NCBI GenBank assembly: GCA_964521575.1 | Contig: CAZFSR010000004.1 | Coordinates: 62,001-126,000 of the forward strand | Source: 79-D21 sp964521575 | GTDB lineage: Bacteria > Synergistota > Synergistia > Synergistales > 79-D21 | Reading direction: 5' to 3' | Length of the DNA stretch: 64,000 nt | In this document: piece by piece, positions 23,947 to 32,182 of the stretch | Layout of the letters: every line of letters starts with the position of its first letter | Numbering within the stretch: position 1 is the stretch's first letter | Notes under the pieces: model-generated | Databases searched by the model: none | What the model saw: the letters and a program-made list of their open reading frames with translations, nothing else | Told to the model about the DNA's origin: nothing | Made by a program: the position numbers and the translations under genes

Positions 23947-25635
23947 TCAGGCCTTCTTTTGTTCCTTCGCCCAACTATCTTTCAGGGATACGATCCGGTT
24001 GAAAACCGGCTTGCCTGGACGAGAATCCGGATCGACGCAGAAATAGCCGTGCCTGAGGAACTGGAAGCGCTCTCCCGCCGGAAGATTGGCGAGCCCAGGC
24101 TCAACCTTGCAGCCGGCAAGCACCTCGAGGGAAGCCGGGTTGAGGTAATCCCTGTAATCCTTTCCTTCTTCCATCTCGTCGAGGTCTTTGATGGTGAACA
24201 GATGGTCATAGAGCCGCACTTCCGCTTCCGCCGCATGCGGGGCTGAAACCCAGTGGAGAGTGCCTTTCACCTTCCTCCCGTCAGGGGCATCCCCTCCCCT
24301 GGTCGCGGGGTCGTACTCGCAGCGGAGTTCGACGATCGCCCCACTTTCGTCCCGTACGATAGAGCGGCAGGTGATGAAATAGGCGTGCTTAAGCCGGACT
24401 TCCCTGCCAGGGGAGAGGCGGAAATATCCCTTGGGCGGTTCTTCCATGAAGTCGTCCTGCTCGATGAAAAGTTCCCGGGAGAAGGGGATTTTCCTCGTCG
24501 TGGGCGTCTCGGATTCAGGGTTGTCGAGCGCTTCCAGCTCCTCGACCCGGCCTTCCGGGTAATTCTCGATCACGACTTTGAGGGGCCGGAGGACAGCCAT
24601 GGCGCGGTTCGCCGTCTTGTTCAGCTCTTCCCGGATGCAGAACTGCAGGAACTCGATGTCCACCATGCTGTTCGTTTTCGCCACACCGATTTCCTCGCAG
24701 AAACGCCGGATCGCGGAAGGAGTGTAGCCCCGCCTGCGAAGCCCAGAAATGGTGGGCATCCTGGGATCGTCCCACCCGGACACGCACCTCGTGGTGACCA
24801 GTTCCAGCAGTTTCCTCTTGCTCATGACCGTGTAGGTCAGGTTGAGACGGGCAAACTCGTACTGGTGCGGGCGATGGGGTACCGACACGTTGTCGATGAA
24901 CCAGTCGTAAAGAGGCCGATGGTCCTGGAACTCGAGCGTGCAGATCGAATGGGTGACCCCCTCGATGGCATCTTCATAACCATGGGCGAAATCGTACATG
25001 GGGTAGATGCACCACTTGTTCCCCGTGTTGTGGTGCGTTTCCTTGAGGATCCTGTACATGACGGGATCCCTCATGTTGACGTTTGGATGCGACATGTCGA
25101 TCTTCGCCCGGAGGACGCAGGATCCTTCCTCGAATTCCCCATTCTTCATTCTTTCGAAAAGGTCCAGGTTTTCTTCAACGGTCCGGTTCCTCCAGGGCGA
25201 TTCGACGCCTGGTTCGGTCAGAGTGCCCCGAGTCCTTCGGATTTCTTCGGGCGACTGCTGGTCGACGTAGGCCTTGCCCGCACGGATCAACTCCAGGGCC
25301 CAAAGATAAAACTGGTCGAAATAGTCCGACGCATAGCGAAGGTTGGCCCACCGGAAGCCCAGCCACTGGACGTCCTTCTTGATGGATTCGACGTATTCGA
25401 CCTCCTCCTTCGCGGGGTTCGTGTCATCGAAACGGAGATTGCAGTCTCCTCCGAATTTTTCCGCCAGGCCGAAGTTCAGGCAGATAGACTTCGCGTGCCC
25501 GATGTGGAGGTAACCGTTTGGCTCCGGGGGAAAGCGGGTGATGACCTTTCCGATCCTACCCGATTCAAGATCCTCCCGGATGATCTGTTCGACGAAATTA
25601 CCGCTTCTCGGCGCTGTTTCTTCCATGTCTTTCAT
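23947..25635 (-). CDS. glnS: Glutaminyl-tRNA synthetase
   Basis: A 562-residue class I synthetase of GlnRS type. FPPEPNGYLHIGHAKS holds the HIGH motif near residues 37-52, and the KMSKS equivalent is TVMSKRKL. NLRFDDTNPAKE and the C-terminal beta-barrel anticodon-binding region follow. E. coli GlnRS has 554 residues. It charges tRNA-Gln directly, so this organism need not rely only on the Gat amidotransferase route for Gln. Most bacteria lack glnS, which narrows the lineage. ATG 25635 follows GAGGG closely; ATG 25626 is an alternative. Confidence 0.95.
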   Translation of the reverse strand: MKDMEETAPRSGNFVEQIIREDLESGRIGKVITRFPPEPNGYLHIGHAKSICLNFGLAEKFGGDCNLRFDDTNPAKEEVEYVESIKKDVQWLGFRWANLRYASDYFDQFYLWALELIRAGKAYVDQQSPEEIRRTRGTLTEPGVESPWRNRTVEENLDLFERMKNGEFEEGSCVLRAKIDMSHPNVNMRDPVMYRILKETHHNTGNKWCIYPMYDFAHGYEDAIEGVTHSICTLEFQDHRPLYDWFIDNVSVPHRPHQYEFARLNLTYTVMSKRKLLELVTTRCVSGWDDPRMPTISGLRRRGYTPSAIRRFCEEIGVAKTNSMVDIEFLQFCIREELNKTANRAMAVLRPLKVVIENYPEGRVEELEALDNPESETPTTRKIPFSRELFIEQDDFMEEPPKGYFRLSPGREVRLKHAYFITCRSIVRDESGAIVELRCEYDPATRGGDAPDGRKVKGTLHWVSAPHAAEAEVRLYDHLFTIKDLDEMEEGKDYRDYLNPASLEVLAGCKVEPGLANLPAGERFQFLRHGYFCVDPDSRPGKPVFNRIVSLKDSWAKEQKKA

Positions 25636-25676
25636 CCACCCTCGCTATCGGAATAAGGGTTCCCCCGAAAGTTTTA

Positions 25677-27287
25677 TCACAACTCGCCCCGGAGCCCAAT
25701 TGCCGCATGGGCGCAAAGCTGGCTCCGTCCAGAGGCCTTGGCCTGGTACAGTCGTTCGTCGGCCAATTCGAGCAGGCTTTTCACTGTCATGGACGAAGCG
25801 GCAGAAAAATCCTCCGTGTCGACCAACCCTGCACTGAACCCCAGGGAGATCTTCCGTTCAGGATCGGCCCATATCGAAAGACGGACTTCCTCCAGAAGTC
25901 CAGCCAGAAGGCTTTCCGCCTCTTTTTTGGAGGTATCCGAAAAAGCCATCAGGAACTCGTCTCCGCCATACCGGGCGGAAATCTGCCCGGGCGCAGAGCG
26001 GCTCCGAACGATCAAGGCAAATCTTTCGAGGACTTCATCTCCAGCCTGGTGACCGAGAGTGTCATTGATTCGCTTGAAATGGTCAAGGTCCAGCAAAGCC
26101 AGTGAAAAAACCATTCCGTCGCTTCGCCTGCGCCTTACCATTTCCTCGAGGATCCGGTAGGCCGCGCGCATGTTCACGAGTCCCGTGAGGGGATCCACAA
26201 AGGCCGCTTCGCGAAGCTGCTCCTCCACCTTTCTCCGCGGGCTCACATCGCGAAAGACGAGAAGTTTGCCCATGACGCTCTTCCTGCTGCCGGACCTCCG
26301 GTCCCTCAGGGTCGAAACCTGGACATCGAACGTCGCCTTTTCTCCTTGCGGCAAGATGTGCTCCACCTCGGTCAGGCGGTTTTCCTCTCCCTCAAAAAAC
26401 CGGAAGGACCCCCTCCAATCCCTGAAGGTGTCCTTCGCCGACGCGCCAAACACTTCCTCACGCTTTCTTCCAAGGATCGTAGCCATCGCCGGGTTCAGGT
26501 CAACGATAACCCCGCGCGGGTCGAGGACAAGCACCCCGTCCGGCATCGTCTCAACGAGAAGGCTGCGGGCAACTGGAACGAGGTCCAGGATGCCGAATCG
26601 GTAGATTCCGGTTGCCAGCATCAGGCCTGAGAAAAGATAGGCGACCGGAGTCCCGTCAGGCCTCGGCGCACCGCTCTTCCCGAACACGTAGGCCGCGTTC
26701 ACGACCAGGGGGGCCAGGGATCCCGCGATGAGGACCGAAGCCTGCGGCAGGAAGTGCGGAGAAACCCGCATGGCCCTCCTGACGAGAAGAATCGTGCCCA
26801 AGACAAGCAACGCATAGGAATAGGTCACGTGCACGATAAACCAGGGCCCCTGTTCGTAAAGAGCCAGGGATGTCCCTTTCTGAAGTGTGACCGCCAGCCA
26901 GAGGCCGTGAAATCGTGTGTGTGTGAGGGCAAAAAAAACAGTGATGGACGGCAGGACAAAAAGCAAAGGAATCCAGTTGCGGGGAGGGAAACCGCTGATC
27001 GAGGCATACCGTGTCGCGAAGAGAAAGAAAAATACTGGGCAACTCACTGCAGCGGGATAGGCAACCTGAGCCCAGAAAAGTTTCAGTGAAACGGTGGCGG
27101 CGGCACATTCAAGAGCCGAGGCAAAAGACCAATGGGCCACACACCAAAGGAAAAGGAGAAGATCGTTCCCCCCCTCTCCAACCCGCCTCCTTCGGACGGA
27201 TCCAAGCAGACCCGAGGCCAGTGCTCCCGAGAACAAAAGGATCAGGCAAAACGGATGGTAGGTGTATGACGAAAAGAGGCCGTTCAT
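25677..27287 (-). CDS. Membrane 7TM sensor-PAS-GGDEF diguanylate cyclase
   Basis: A 536-residue protein. Residues 1-225 form seven hydrophobic helices of the histidine-kinase-N 7TM sensor type. A PAS domain follows (MPDGVLVLDPRGVIVDLNPA, about 245-365), then a GGDEF domain from about 375 with FVDPLTGLVNMRAA and an intact active site RYGGDEFL. The inhibitory I-site (RxxD five residues before GGDEF) is absent: the position reads APGQ. It should make c-di-GMP from two GTP, without I-site product inhibition. The sensed ligand is unknown. It lies 41 nt upstream of glnS but may be separately transcribed. Confidence 0.87.
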   Translation of the reverse strand: MNGLFSSYTYHPFCLILLFSGALASGLLGSVRRRRVGEGGNDLLLFLWCVAHWSFASALECAAATVSLKLFWAQVAYPAAVSCPVFFFLFATRYASISGFPPRNWIPLLFVLPSITVFFALTHTRFHGLWLAVTLQKGTSLALYEQGPWFIVHVTYSYALLVLGTILLVRRAMRVSPHFLPQASVLIAGSLAPLVVNAAYVFGKSGAPRPDGTPVAYLFSGLMLATGIYRFGILDLVPVARSLLVETMPDGVLVLDPRGVIVDLNPAMATILGRKREEVFGASAKDTFRDWRGSFRFFEGEENRLTEVEHILPQGEKATFDVQVSTLRDRRSGSRKSVMGKLLVFRDVSPRRKVEEQLREAAFVDPLTGLVNMRAAYRILEEMVRRRRSDGMVFSLALLDLDHFKRINDTLGHQAGDEVLERFALIVRSRSAPGQISARYGGDEFLMAFSDTSKKEAESLLAGLLEEVRLSIWADPERKISLGFSAGLVDTEDFSAASSMTVKSLLELADERLYQAKASGRSQLCAHAAIGLRGEL

Positions 27288-27377
27288 GAAACTATTCTAA
27301 ACGATCAGGCGCTCGACATGGAAGAAACATCCAAGGTGCATTCGAGAGCAAGAGCACCCGGCCCTCGGGATGAAGGT

Positions 27378-27905
27378 TTAGCCCTTTCCGGGATCGAACC
27401 TTTCAGCCAGAGACAGCAGCGAAGCCCCTTCCAAACGGTTCAGGAGATACCTTTCCTGCGGCTTTGCACCGATTGAACGGTAGTATTCCCTGGCCGCGGA
27501 ATTCCATGTGAATACGCCCCATTCGAACCTACCGAGCGACTGCTGCCGGGCCAGGCATGCGAGGTAAGCCAGCATGGCCGTTCCGAATCCCTTGCCCCTC
27601 ATCTCGGGGCGAACGTACAGGTCTTCCAGGTAAAGCCCGGGTCTCCCCTGGAAAGTCGAAAAATTCCTGAAGTAGAGCGCGAACCCGATCGGCTCCTTTT
27701 CAAAACAACCGAAAATCACCTCTGCCGATGACTTTTCCCCAAAGAGGTTTTCCCTCAGGAGCTCCTCGGTGGCCTCCACCTCCTCGGCCACTCCCTCATA
27801 TTCGGCCAGCTCGATGATGAACCTGAGGATGAGGGGAACTTCGCCCACTCCTGCGGGCCGGATGGTGAATCCTGGGATCTTGGTGATAACTTCGTTATTT
27901 CCCAT
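27378..27905 (-). CDS. GNAT family N-acetyltransferase
   Basis: A 175-residue acetyltransferase of the diamine/spermidine N-acetyltransferase-like group. TIRPAGVGEVPLILRFIIEL at the start and LYLEDLYVRPEMRGKGFGTA (the acetyl-CoA-binding R-x2-G-x-G/A loop) near residue 95 are diagnostic, followed by EWGVFTWNSAAREYYRSIGA. A small amine or amino acid is the likely acceptor. ATG 27905, after GGGAGGGGAGG, is chosen; the frame open to 28106 crosses the divergent ywbE gene and its promoter. Confidence 0.85.
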   Translation of the reverse strand: MGNNEVITKIPGFTIRPAGVGEVPLILRFIIELAEYEGVAEEVEATEELLRENLFGEKSSAEVIFGCFEKEPIGFALYFRNFSTFQGRPGLYLEDLYVRPEMRGKGFGTAMLAYLACLARQQSLGRFEWGVFTWNSAAREYYRSIGAKPQERYLLNRLEGASLLSLAERFDPGKG

Positions 27906-27932
27906 CAATGGCCTCCCCTCCCTAACGGGAAA

Positions 27933-27961
27933 TTCCCATTTTACTGGCGGCCCCGTATACT
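27933..27961 (+). promoter_or_regulatory. Candidate promoter of the YwbE-family gene
   Basis: TTCCCA (27933-27938), 17-nt spacer, TATACT (27956-27961), 32 nt before the start codon in the divergent gap. Confidence 0.45.
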
Positions 27962-27993
27962 TAGACGGAACGGTCACATTGGAGGGGATCCGC

Positions 27994-28197
27994 ATGGAAG
28001 GAACGGTCAGAAAAGAGATCCGGCGAGGGATGCGGGTCCGGATTGTGCAGAAGCAGGACCAGAAAAGCGGTCGGCTCACGGAGGGCATCGTCCTCGACAT
28101 CCTCACGAAAAGCCCTACACATCCTCACGGCATCAAAGTCCGCCTAGAGAACGGGATCGTCGGGAGAGTCCACGACGTGCTCGCCGAGCCTGCTTGA
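27994..28197 (+). CDS. YwbE family protein (DUF2196)
   Basis: A 67-residue basic protein: RRGMRVRIVQKQDQKSGRLT, then EGIVLDILTKSPTHPHGIKV and RLENGIVGRVHDV. This is the complete pattern of the YwbE family, small conserved proteins of unknown role. The start is ATG 27994, 8 nt after GGAGGGG. The open frame continues upstream into the GNAT gene but only as an antisense shadow. It converges with the GIY-YIG gene 9 nt away. Confidence 0.85.
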   Translation: MEGTVRKEIRRGMRVRIVQKQDQKSGRLTEGIVLDILTKSPTHPHGIKVRLENGIVGRVHDVLAEPA

Positions 28198-28206
28198 GGC
28201 TGGATC

Positions 28207-28488
28207 TCACCCGATATTTCCCTTCCGCGACTCGAACCTTTCCAAAAAAGCCTTTTTTTCCGCCCTCCGGAGTTTCTTGACCCGCATCTCGATTGCCTGT
28301 GCCTCGGCACGACCGTACAGGCACCCCGTTGAATATTCCAGGGAAACGGGACGGCGTGAGGCCGTGTAGCGGGCCCCCCTGCCTTCCTGGTGCTGCCTGA
28401 TCCGCCGTTCGAGGTCAGCCGTTATGCCGCAATACAGGGAGCCGTCGCCGCAGCGCAGGAGGTAGACGCAGAAAAAATCCTCCTTCAT
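28207..28488 (-). CDS. GIY-YIG nuclease superfamily protein (YhbQ/UPF0213-like)
   Basis: A 93-residue single-domain protein. CVYLLRCGDGSLYCGITADLERR contains the GIY-YIG core in the variant VYLL/YCGIT, followed by RIRQHQEGRGARYTASRRP, typical of the UPF0213 group. YhbQ-like proteins are implicated in nucleic-acid cleavage, but the biological substrate is unclear. ATG 28488 overlaps the stop of the upstream reductase gene (ATGA), so the two are translationally coupled. Confidence 0.85.
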   Translation of the reverse strand: MKEDFFCVYLLRCGDGSLYCGITADLERRIRQHQEGRGARYTASRRPVSLEYSTGCLYGRAEAQAIEMRVKKLRRAEKKAFLERFESRKGNIG

Positions 28489-29405
28489 ATGCCCGTTCTG
28501 CCGCCCCGTTGCCATTCCAAAGTTTTCAGGATGTCGTAAAAGAGGCGGTTGACCGGTGTCGGAATGCCGGCCTCCGCGCCAAGGCAACAGACTTTTCCGG
28601 CAAAGGTCTCGACCTCGGTCTTCCTGCCGGCTTCCAGGTCCTGCAGCATCGAGTTTTTCCCCTCGGGGTTCAAGGCCATCAGCATCTGGACGCTCTTGTC
28701 GATGTCCTCTTCCCCAAGGTCGATCCTCGAATGAGGCGCAACGGCAACCACCTCCCGCATAGCGGAAAGAGCAACCTCAAGGCATGGAGGGTATTTCTGG
28801 AAATGCCCGTAAGGGGCGCCCATGATCGCTCCGGCCTGGTTTAGGCCCACATTGGCCATGAACTTCCACCACATGCCCCGGAATATCTTTTCGCTGACTT
28901 CGTGAAGGACACCTGCCTGTCCAAGCATTCTCTCAAGCCGCTCCACCCGGCTTGACCGCTTCCCGTCCGGTTCGCCGAAAACGATCTGCCCGGGACTGGA
29001 ATAAACGACGCTGTCCCCTTCCTTCGTCGAATCCATCCTCGCCACAAAAGCGGGTAGAACCCTATCCCGGCCCAGCCTGCGCCCGATGAGATCCTCGCTG
29101 TCAATCCCGTTCAGGAGAGAAACGATGACCGTTTGCGGTCCTACGGTTTCCTCGATAAGGTCCAGGGCTTTTTCGAGTTGGTACGACTTGACCGCAACGA
29201 ACATGAAATCCGGGGCCTCCGAGATCTCCTGAGGTGTGACGAAAGTGAAGGCATAGGGCTTTCCGTTCACCGAAATGACCCGGTTCCCATATTCTTCCTT
29301 TCGCTTCACGTCACAGGCGAAGCGAAAGGGATAGCCCCTATCGGCAAACTGGGATGCGAAAGTCGCCCCAACCGCCCCCAGGCCAAGAAACAGCACTTTT
29401 TCCAT
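28485..29405 (-). CDS. Ketopantoate reductase (PanE/ApbA) family oxidoreductase
   Basis: A 306-residue NADP-type dehydrogenase. It has the nucleotide loop GLGAVGATFA, the family motif FVAVKSYQLEKAL and SLLNGIDSEDLI, then KFMANVGLNQ with the catalytic lysine and a C-terminal SMLQDLEAGRKTEVE block carrying the substrate-binding Ser/Asp/Glu. It could make pantoate from ketopantoate for CoA synthesis, but a second family member lies at 54992-55930 and either may act on another 2-oxo acid. ATG 29405 is favoured over 29411 because GGAGG abuts the latter. Confidence 0.82.
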   Translation of the reverse strand: MEKVLFLGLGAVGATFASQFADRGYPFRFACDVKRKEEYGNRVISVNGKPYAFTFVTPQEISEAPDFMFVAVKSYQLEKALDLIEETVGPQTVIVSLLNGIDSEDLIGRRLGRDRVLPAFVARMDSTKEGDSVVYSSPGQIVFGEPDGKRSSRVERLERMLGQAGVLHEVSEKIFRGMWWKFMANVGLNQAGAIMGAPYGHFQKYPPCLEVALSAMREVVAVAPHSRIDLGEEDIDKSVQMLMALNPEGKNSMLQDLEAGRKTEVETFAGKVCCLGAEAGIPTPVNRLFYDILKTLEWQRGGRTGI

Positions 29406-29547
29406 CTTCATCCTCCTCGGTGTGCGGCAAGAGAAAAAGCGATCTTCTTTCTTGACTAGTATAGACGAGAGGGAAATTTAAGGGTTTCGAGTGTACAATA
29501 CCGGGAGAAATCACGCGAGGTGCGCTGACCGGGGAGGATCTGACTTC

Positions 29548-29937
29548 ATGCAGGATTCCGAACACGAATATTCCAGGATATTCGAAGCCCTTCTCCAGGA
29601 CTCACAAGATGCCATCGCCTTGTGCGACACGAACACCATTATCCTGAAGATCAACCGGGCCTTCACCGAACTTTTCGGCCATACGGCAGAGGAAGCCGTC
29701 GGAAAGAGGCTTGACCACCTCGTCGCAACGACCCCCGAGATGATGGCCAGTTCGGATTCTCAGGTCGACCGCATCAAGATCTGGGAACGGGTTTTCACCG
29801 AGGCCGTCCGTCGAACCCGGAAAGACGGATCCACCGTCCCGGTTTCGATCGAGGGCAACGTGTTCCGCCTCGCAAACGGAGAAGCTCTTGTCCTATGGAA
29901 CTACCGGGAACTGCCTGGCGAGGAAGATCCCGAGTGA
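29548..29937 (+). CDS. Stand-alone PAS domain protein
   Basis: A 129-residue protein that is essentially one PAS domain: RIFEALLQDSQDAIALCDTN, IILKINRAFTELFGHTAEEA and VGKRLDHLV, ending with RRTRKDGSTVPVSIEG and a PAC-like tail. No output domain is attached. It may act as a sensory adaptor or be a remnant of a larger regulator; with an intact start (GGGGAGG before ATG 29548) and stop it looks expressed. It converges with the small membrane protein downstream. Confidence 0.75.
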   Translation: MQDSEHEYSRIFEALLQDSQDAIALCDTNTIILKINRAFTELFGHTAEEAVGKRLDHLVATTPEMMASSDSQVDRIKIWERVFTEAVRRTRKDGSTVPVSIEGNVFRLANGEALVLWNYRELPGEEDPE

Positions 29938-29971
29938 AAGGTTGAAGGCAATCCTGCCGGAGCGTTTCTCC

Positions 29972-30214
29972 TCACTTTCGGACCAGCCTTATCAGAACGA
30001 GGAGGACAACTGCACCGAGAGTCGCCGTCAGCAGGTTTCCCCAGAAACCGCTCCCGACCGAAAACCCCAGGTTCCTCGCCAGGAATCCGCCGATCAAGGC
30101 GCCGACCACACCGACCGCGATGTTCCCCACAACGCCGAACCCACCACCCTTGACCAGGTGTCCCGCCAGCCACCCGGCGAGAAGGCCGACAAAAATGAAC
30201 CCAAGGAAACTCAT
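29972..30214 (-). CDS. GlsB/YeaQ/YmgE family small membrane protein
   Basis: An 80-residue protein with three hydrophobic helices and the family glycine pattern: FVGLLAGWLAGHLVKGGGFG, then GNIAVGVVGALIGGFLARNL. Members are inner-membrane proteins often induced by stress; no biochemical role is established. ATG 30214 follows GGAGGGGG by 7 nt. It lies 16 nt downstream of the threonine dehydrogenase gene and may share its transcript. Confidence 0.88.
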   Translation of the reverse strand: MSFLGFIFVGLLAGWLAGHLVKGGGFGVVGNIAVGVVGALIGGFLARNLGFSVGSGFWGNLLTATLGAVVLLVLIRLVRK

Positions 30215-30230
30215 TGGACACCCCCTCCGG

Positions 30231-31190
30231 TCACGACGAAGCGCGGTGCAGCTTTTCCCTTATTCTTTCCAGCATATCGGCCGTCATCAGGGAAAGGTCG
30301 TACCGGGGCGAAAAGGACCATTCTTCCCTCGCGGCGGAACAATCCAGCGAGTCCGGCCAGGACTCCGCTATCCCCTGCCGAACCGGATCCACGTCGAAGT
30401 CCAGGACAAAACCCGGAAGGTGCTTCCTGATCTCTGCGGCAATCTGCCCCGGTTCGAAGCTCATTGCCGAAATATTGAAGGCATTCCGGTGGACGAGCCT
30501 CGAGGGATCCGCTTCCATCAGCCGGACGATCGACTCCAGGGCATCCGGCATATACATCATGTCCATGAAGGTTCCTTCCGCGATATAGCTCGTGTAGGAA
30601 CCCTTAGAGACGGCATCGTAGTAGATATGCACGGCATAATCCGTGGTTCCGCCGCCGGGCAGGGCCTGGTACGAGATCAGGCCGGGAAAGCGCAGCCCCC
30701 TCGTGTCAAGACCGTACTTCAGGTGGTAGTAATCGCAAAGAAGCTCTCCGGTGACTTTCGCGACCCCGTAAATGGTCGTTGGGCGCTGGAGGGTGTCCTG
30801 GGGCGTCTGCTTGCGAGGCGTAGTGGGACCGAACGCCGCAATCGAGCTGGGAAAGAAGACCGCGGCGCCGACAGACCGGGCGCACTCGAGCGCGGTGAAC
30901 GTTCCATTCGCGTTAACCTGCCAGGCCAACTGCGGCTTGGCTTCCCCGGTGGCGGAAAGAATTCCCGCCAGGTGGATCAGCGTATCCGCCCCGAAAGAGG
31001 ACATCAACCTGGAGAAAGCCGCCCCGTCGCACACATCGAGAAGGTCGAACGGCCCCCCTTCAAAAACCGGTCCTGCCGCTTCCCTGAGGTCCGTGGCAAG
31101 AACGTTTTCGCTTCCGTAAAGCTTTCTCAGGTAAGGCGTCAACTCGACCCCGATCTGGCCGTTCGCCCCCGTGATAAGGATCCTTTTCAT
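30231..31190 (-). CDS. SDR-type L-threonine 3-dehydrogenase
   Basis: A 319-residue extended short-chain dehydrogenase. It has ILITGANGQIGVELTPYLR at the N-terminus, FFPSSIAAFGP, and the YxxxK pair in TTIYGVAKVTGELLCDYYHLKYG. The stretch RFPGLISYQALPGGGTTDYA and MMYMPDALES are highly characteristic of the GalE-like threonine dehydrogenases. It oxidises threonine to 2-amino-3-ketobutyrate with NAD. No adjacent kbl gene is seen. ATG 31190 gives the expected N-terminus; ATG 31223 is a longer option. A divergent GntR/FCD regulator may control it. Confidence 0.88.
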   Translation of the reverse strand: MKRILITGANGQIGVELTPYLRKLYGSENVLATDLREAAGPVFEGGPFDLLDVCDGAAFSRLMSSFGADTLIHLAGILSATGEAKPQLAWQVNANGTFTALECARSVGAAVFFPSSIAAFGPTTPRKQTPQDTLQRPTTIYGVAKVTGELLCDYYHLKYGLDTRGLRFPGLISYQALPGGGTTDYAVHIYYDAVSKGSYTSYIAEGTFMDMMYMPDALESIVRLMEADPSRLVHRNAFNISAMSFEPGQIAAEIRKHLPGFVLDFDVDPVRQGIAESWPDSLDCSAAREEWSFSPRYDLSLMTADMLERIREKLHRASS

Positions 31191-31287
31191 ATCTTTTAGC
31201 CATCTCCTCTCCAAGACAGGCATGGAACCGAGGATGTTTTTCCGAGTCCGAAGGGACGGGGCCCGGATATTCTTGGGTACCCTGCTT

Positions 31288-31317
31288 AGTATGAAGTTGA
31301 TCGAATCCGTCTGTCAA
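31288..31317 (-). promoter_or_regulatory. Candidate promoter of the threonine dehydrogenase gene
   Basis: On the minus strand a perfect TTGACA (31317-31312), an 18-nt spacer and CATACT (31293-31288) lie about 98 nt before ATG 31190, in the divergent region shared with the GntR gene. Confidence 0.55.
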
Positions 31318-31411
31318 AGTGATATATTTTGGACTGCTTTCCTATATTTCCCGGATCGGGGATTATATTTCAATCGGGGAACAAACGGACGTGCCGGAGG
31401 GAGGTGTCCAG

Positions 31412-32107
31412 GTGGAAAACCATAGCGAACTTGAAGATCTGGCAAATCGAATCTCGGGGGATTCAAGCGCCCCCTACTACATCGCGAACGTCCTGCGTGA
31501 GGCGATCTACAGGGGGATCATCGAGGAGGGGAAACCTCTTCCGCAAGCCACCCTGGCCCAGCGCTTGAAAGTCAGCCCCATCCCCCTGCGGGAAGCGCTC
31601 CGGCTTTTGGAAACGGAAGGGCTCGTCACTTTCCGCGGGTACAGGGGGGCTGTCGTCACGACGCTTTCCCTGGAGGAAGCCCGCGAACTTTACGAGATGA
31701 TCGCCGCGCTTGAAACCAGCCTGATGCGCATCGCTTTTCCCAAGATCACGCGGAGAATCCTGGAAGAAGCCGGGACGATCCTCAAAGAGATGGAGTCGGA
31801 AATGGACTGCATCCGTTGGAGGGATCTCAACCAGATGTTCCACAACCTCTTCTATGAACCGGCCGACCGTCCCCTTACCCTCGACACGCTGGCCCGCCTC
31901 AGGCAGAAAACGGACCGTTACATCCGAATCCACCTCGCTTCCATGAGAGGCGATTCCCAGAAGCAGCACCGGGAAATCCTCGCCGCCGTGGAATCCGGGA
32001 ACCTGGAAGGCGCTGTCGCAGCCCTTTCCAACCATCTTACGTACACTTCCAACGACCTCCAGTCCTGCATGAGAGGGGGAACCTCTCCCCGCTACAGGAG
32101 AGAATAG
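31412..32107 (+). CDS. GntR family transcriptional regulator, FCD subfamily
   Basis: A 231-residue regulator. The N-terminal winged helix-turn-helix is clear (YYIANVLREAIYRGIIEEGK, then LPQATLAQRLKVSPIPLREALRLLETEGLV, residues about 20-85). An FCD effector domain follows with acidic and His metal-site residues (AALETSLMRIAF, NQMFHNLFY, QKQHREILAAVE). GTG 31412, 7 nt after GGAGGGAGG, is the start; the upstream open frame to 31319 lacks conserved features. FCD regulators often sense organic acids or amino-acid derivatives. The divergent threonine dehydrogenase gene is the likely target. Confidence 0.87.
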   Translation: MENHSELEDLANRISGDSSAPYYIANVLREAIYRGIIEEGKPLPQATLAQRLKVSPIPLREALRLLETEGLVTFRGYRGAVVTTLSLEEARELYEMIAALETSLMRIAFPKITRRILEEAGTILKEMESEMDCIRWRDLNQMFHNLFYEPADRPLTLDTLARLRQKTDRYIRIHLASMRGDSQKQHREILAAVESGNLEGAVAALSNHLTYTSNDLQSCMRGGTSPRYRRE

Positions 32108-32113
32108 GCCGCG

Positions 32114-32145
32114 GAAAAATGAAGGCCTCCCAGCGGGAGGCCTTC
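32114..32145. terminator. Bidirectional intrinsic terminator
   Basis: An 11-bp perfect stem (32121-32131 with 32135-32145, GAAGGCCTCCC/GGGAGGCCTTC). On the minus strand it is followed by TTCATTTTTCC, ending the peroxiredoxin transcript; on the plus strand it follows the GntR stop by 13 nt, with a weaker tail. Confidence 0.75.
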
Positions 32146-32182
32146 GCTCTCGATCCGAAGGGGAACCCGCCGAAGGGAGGCC

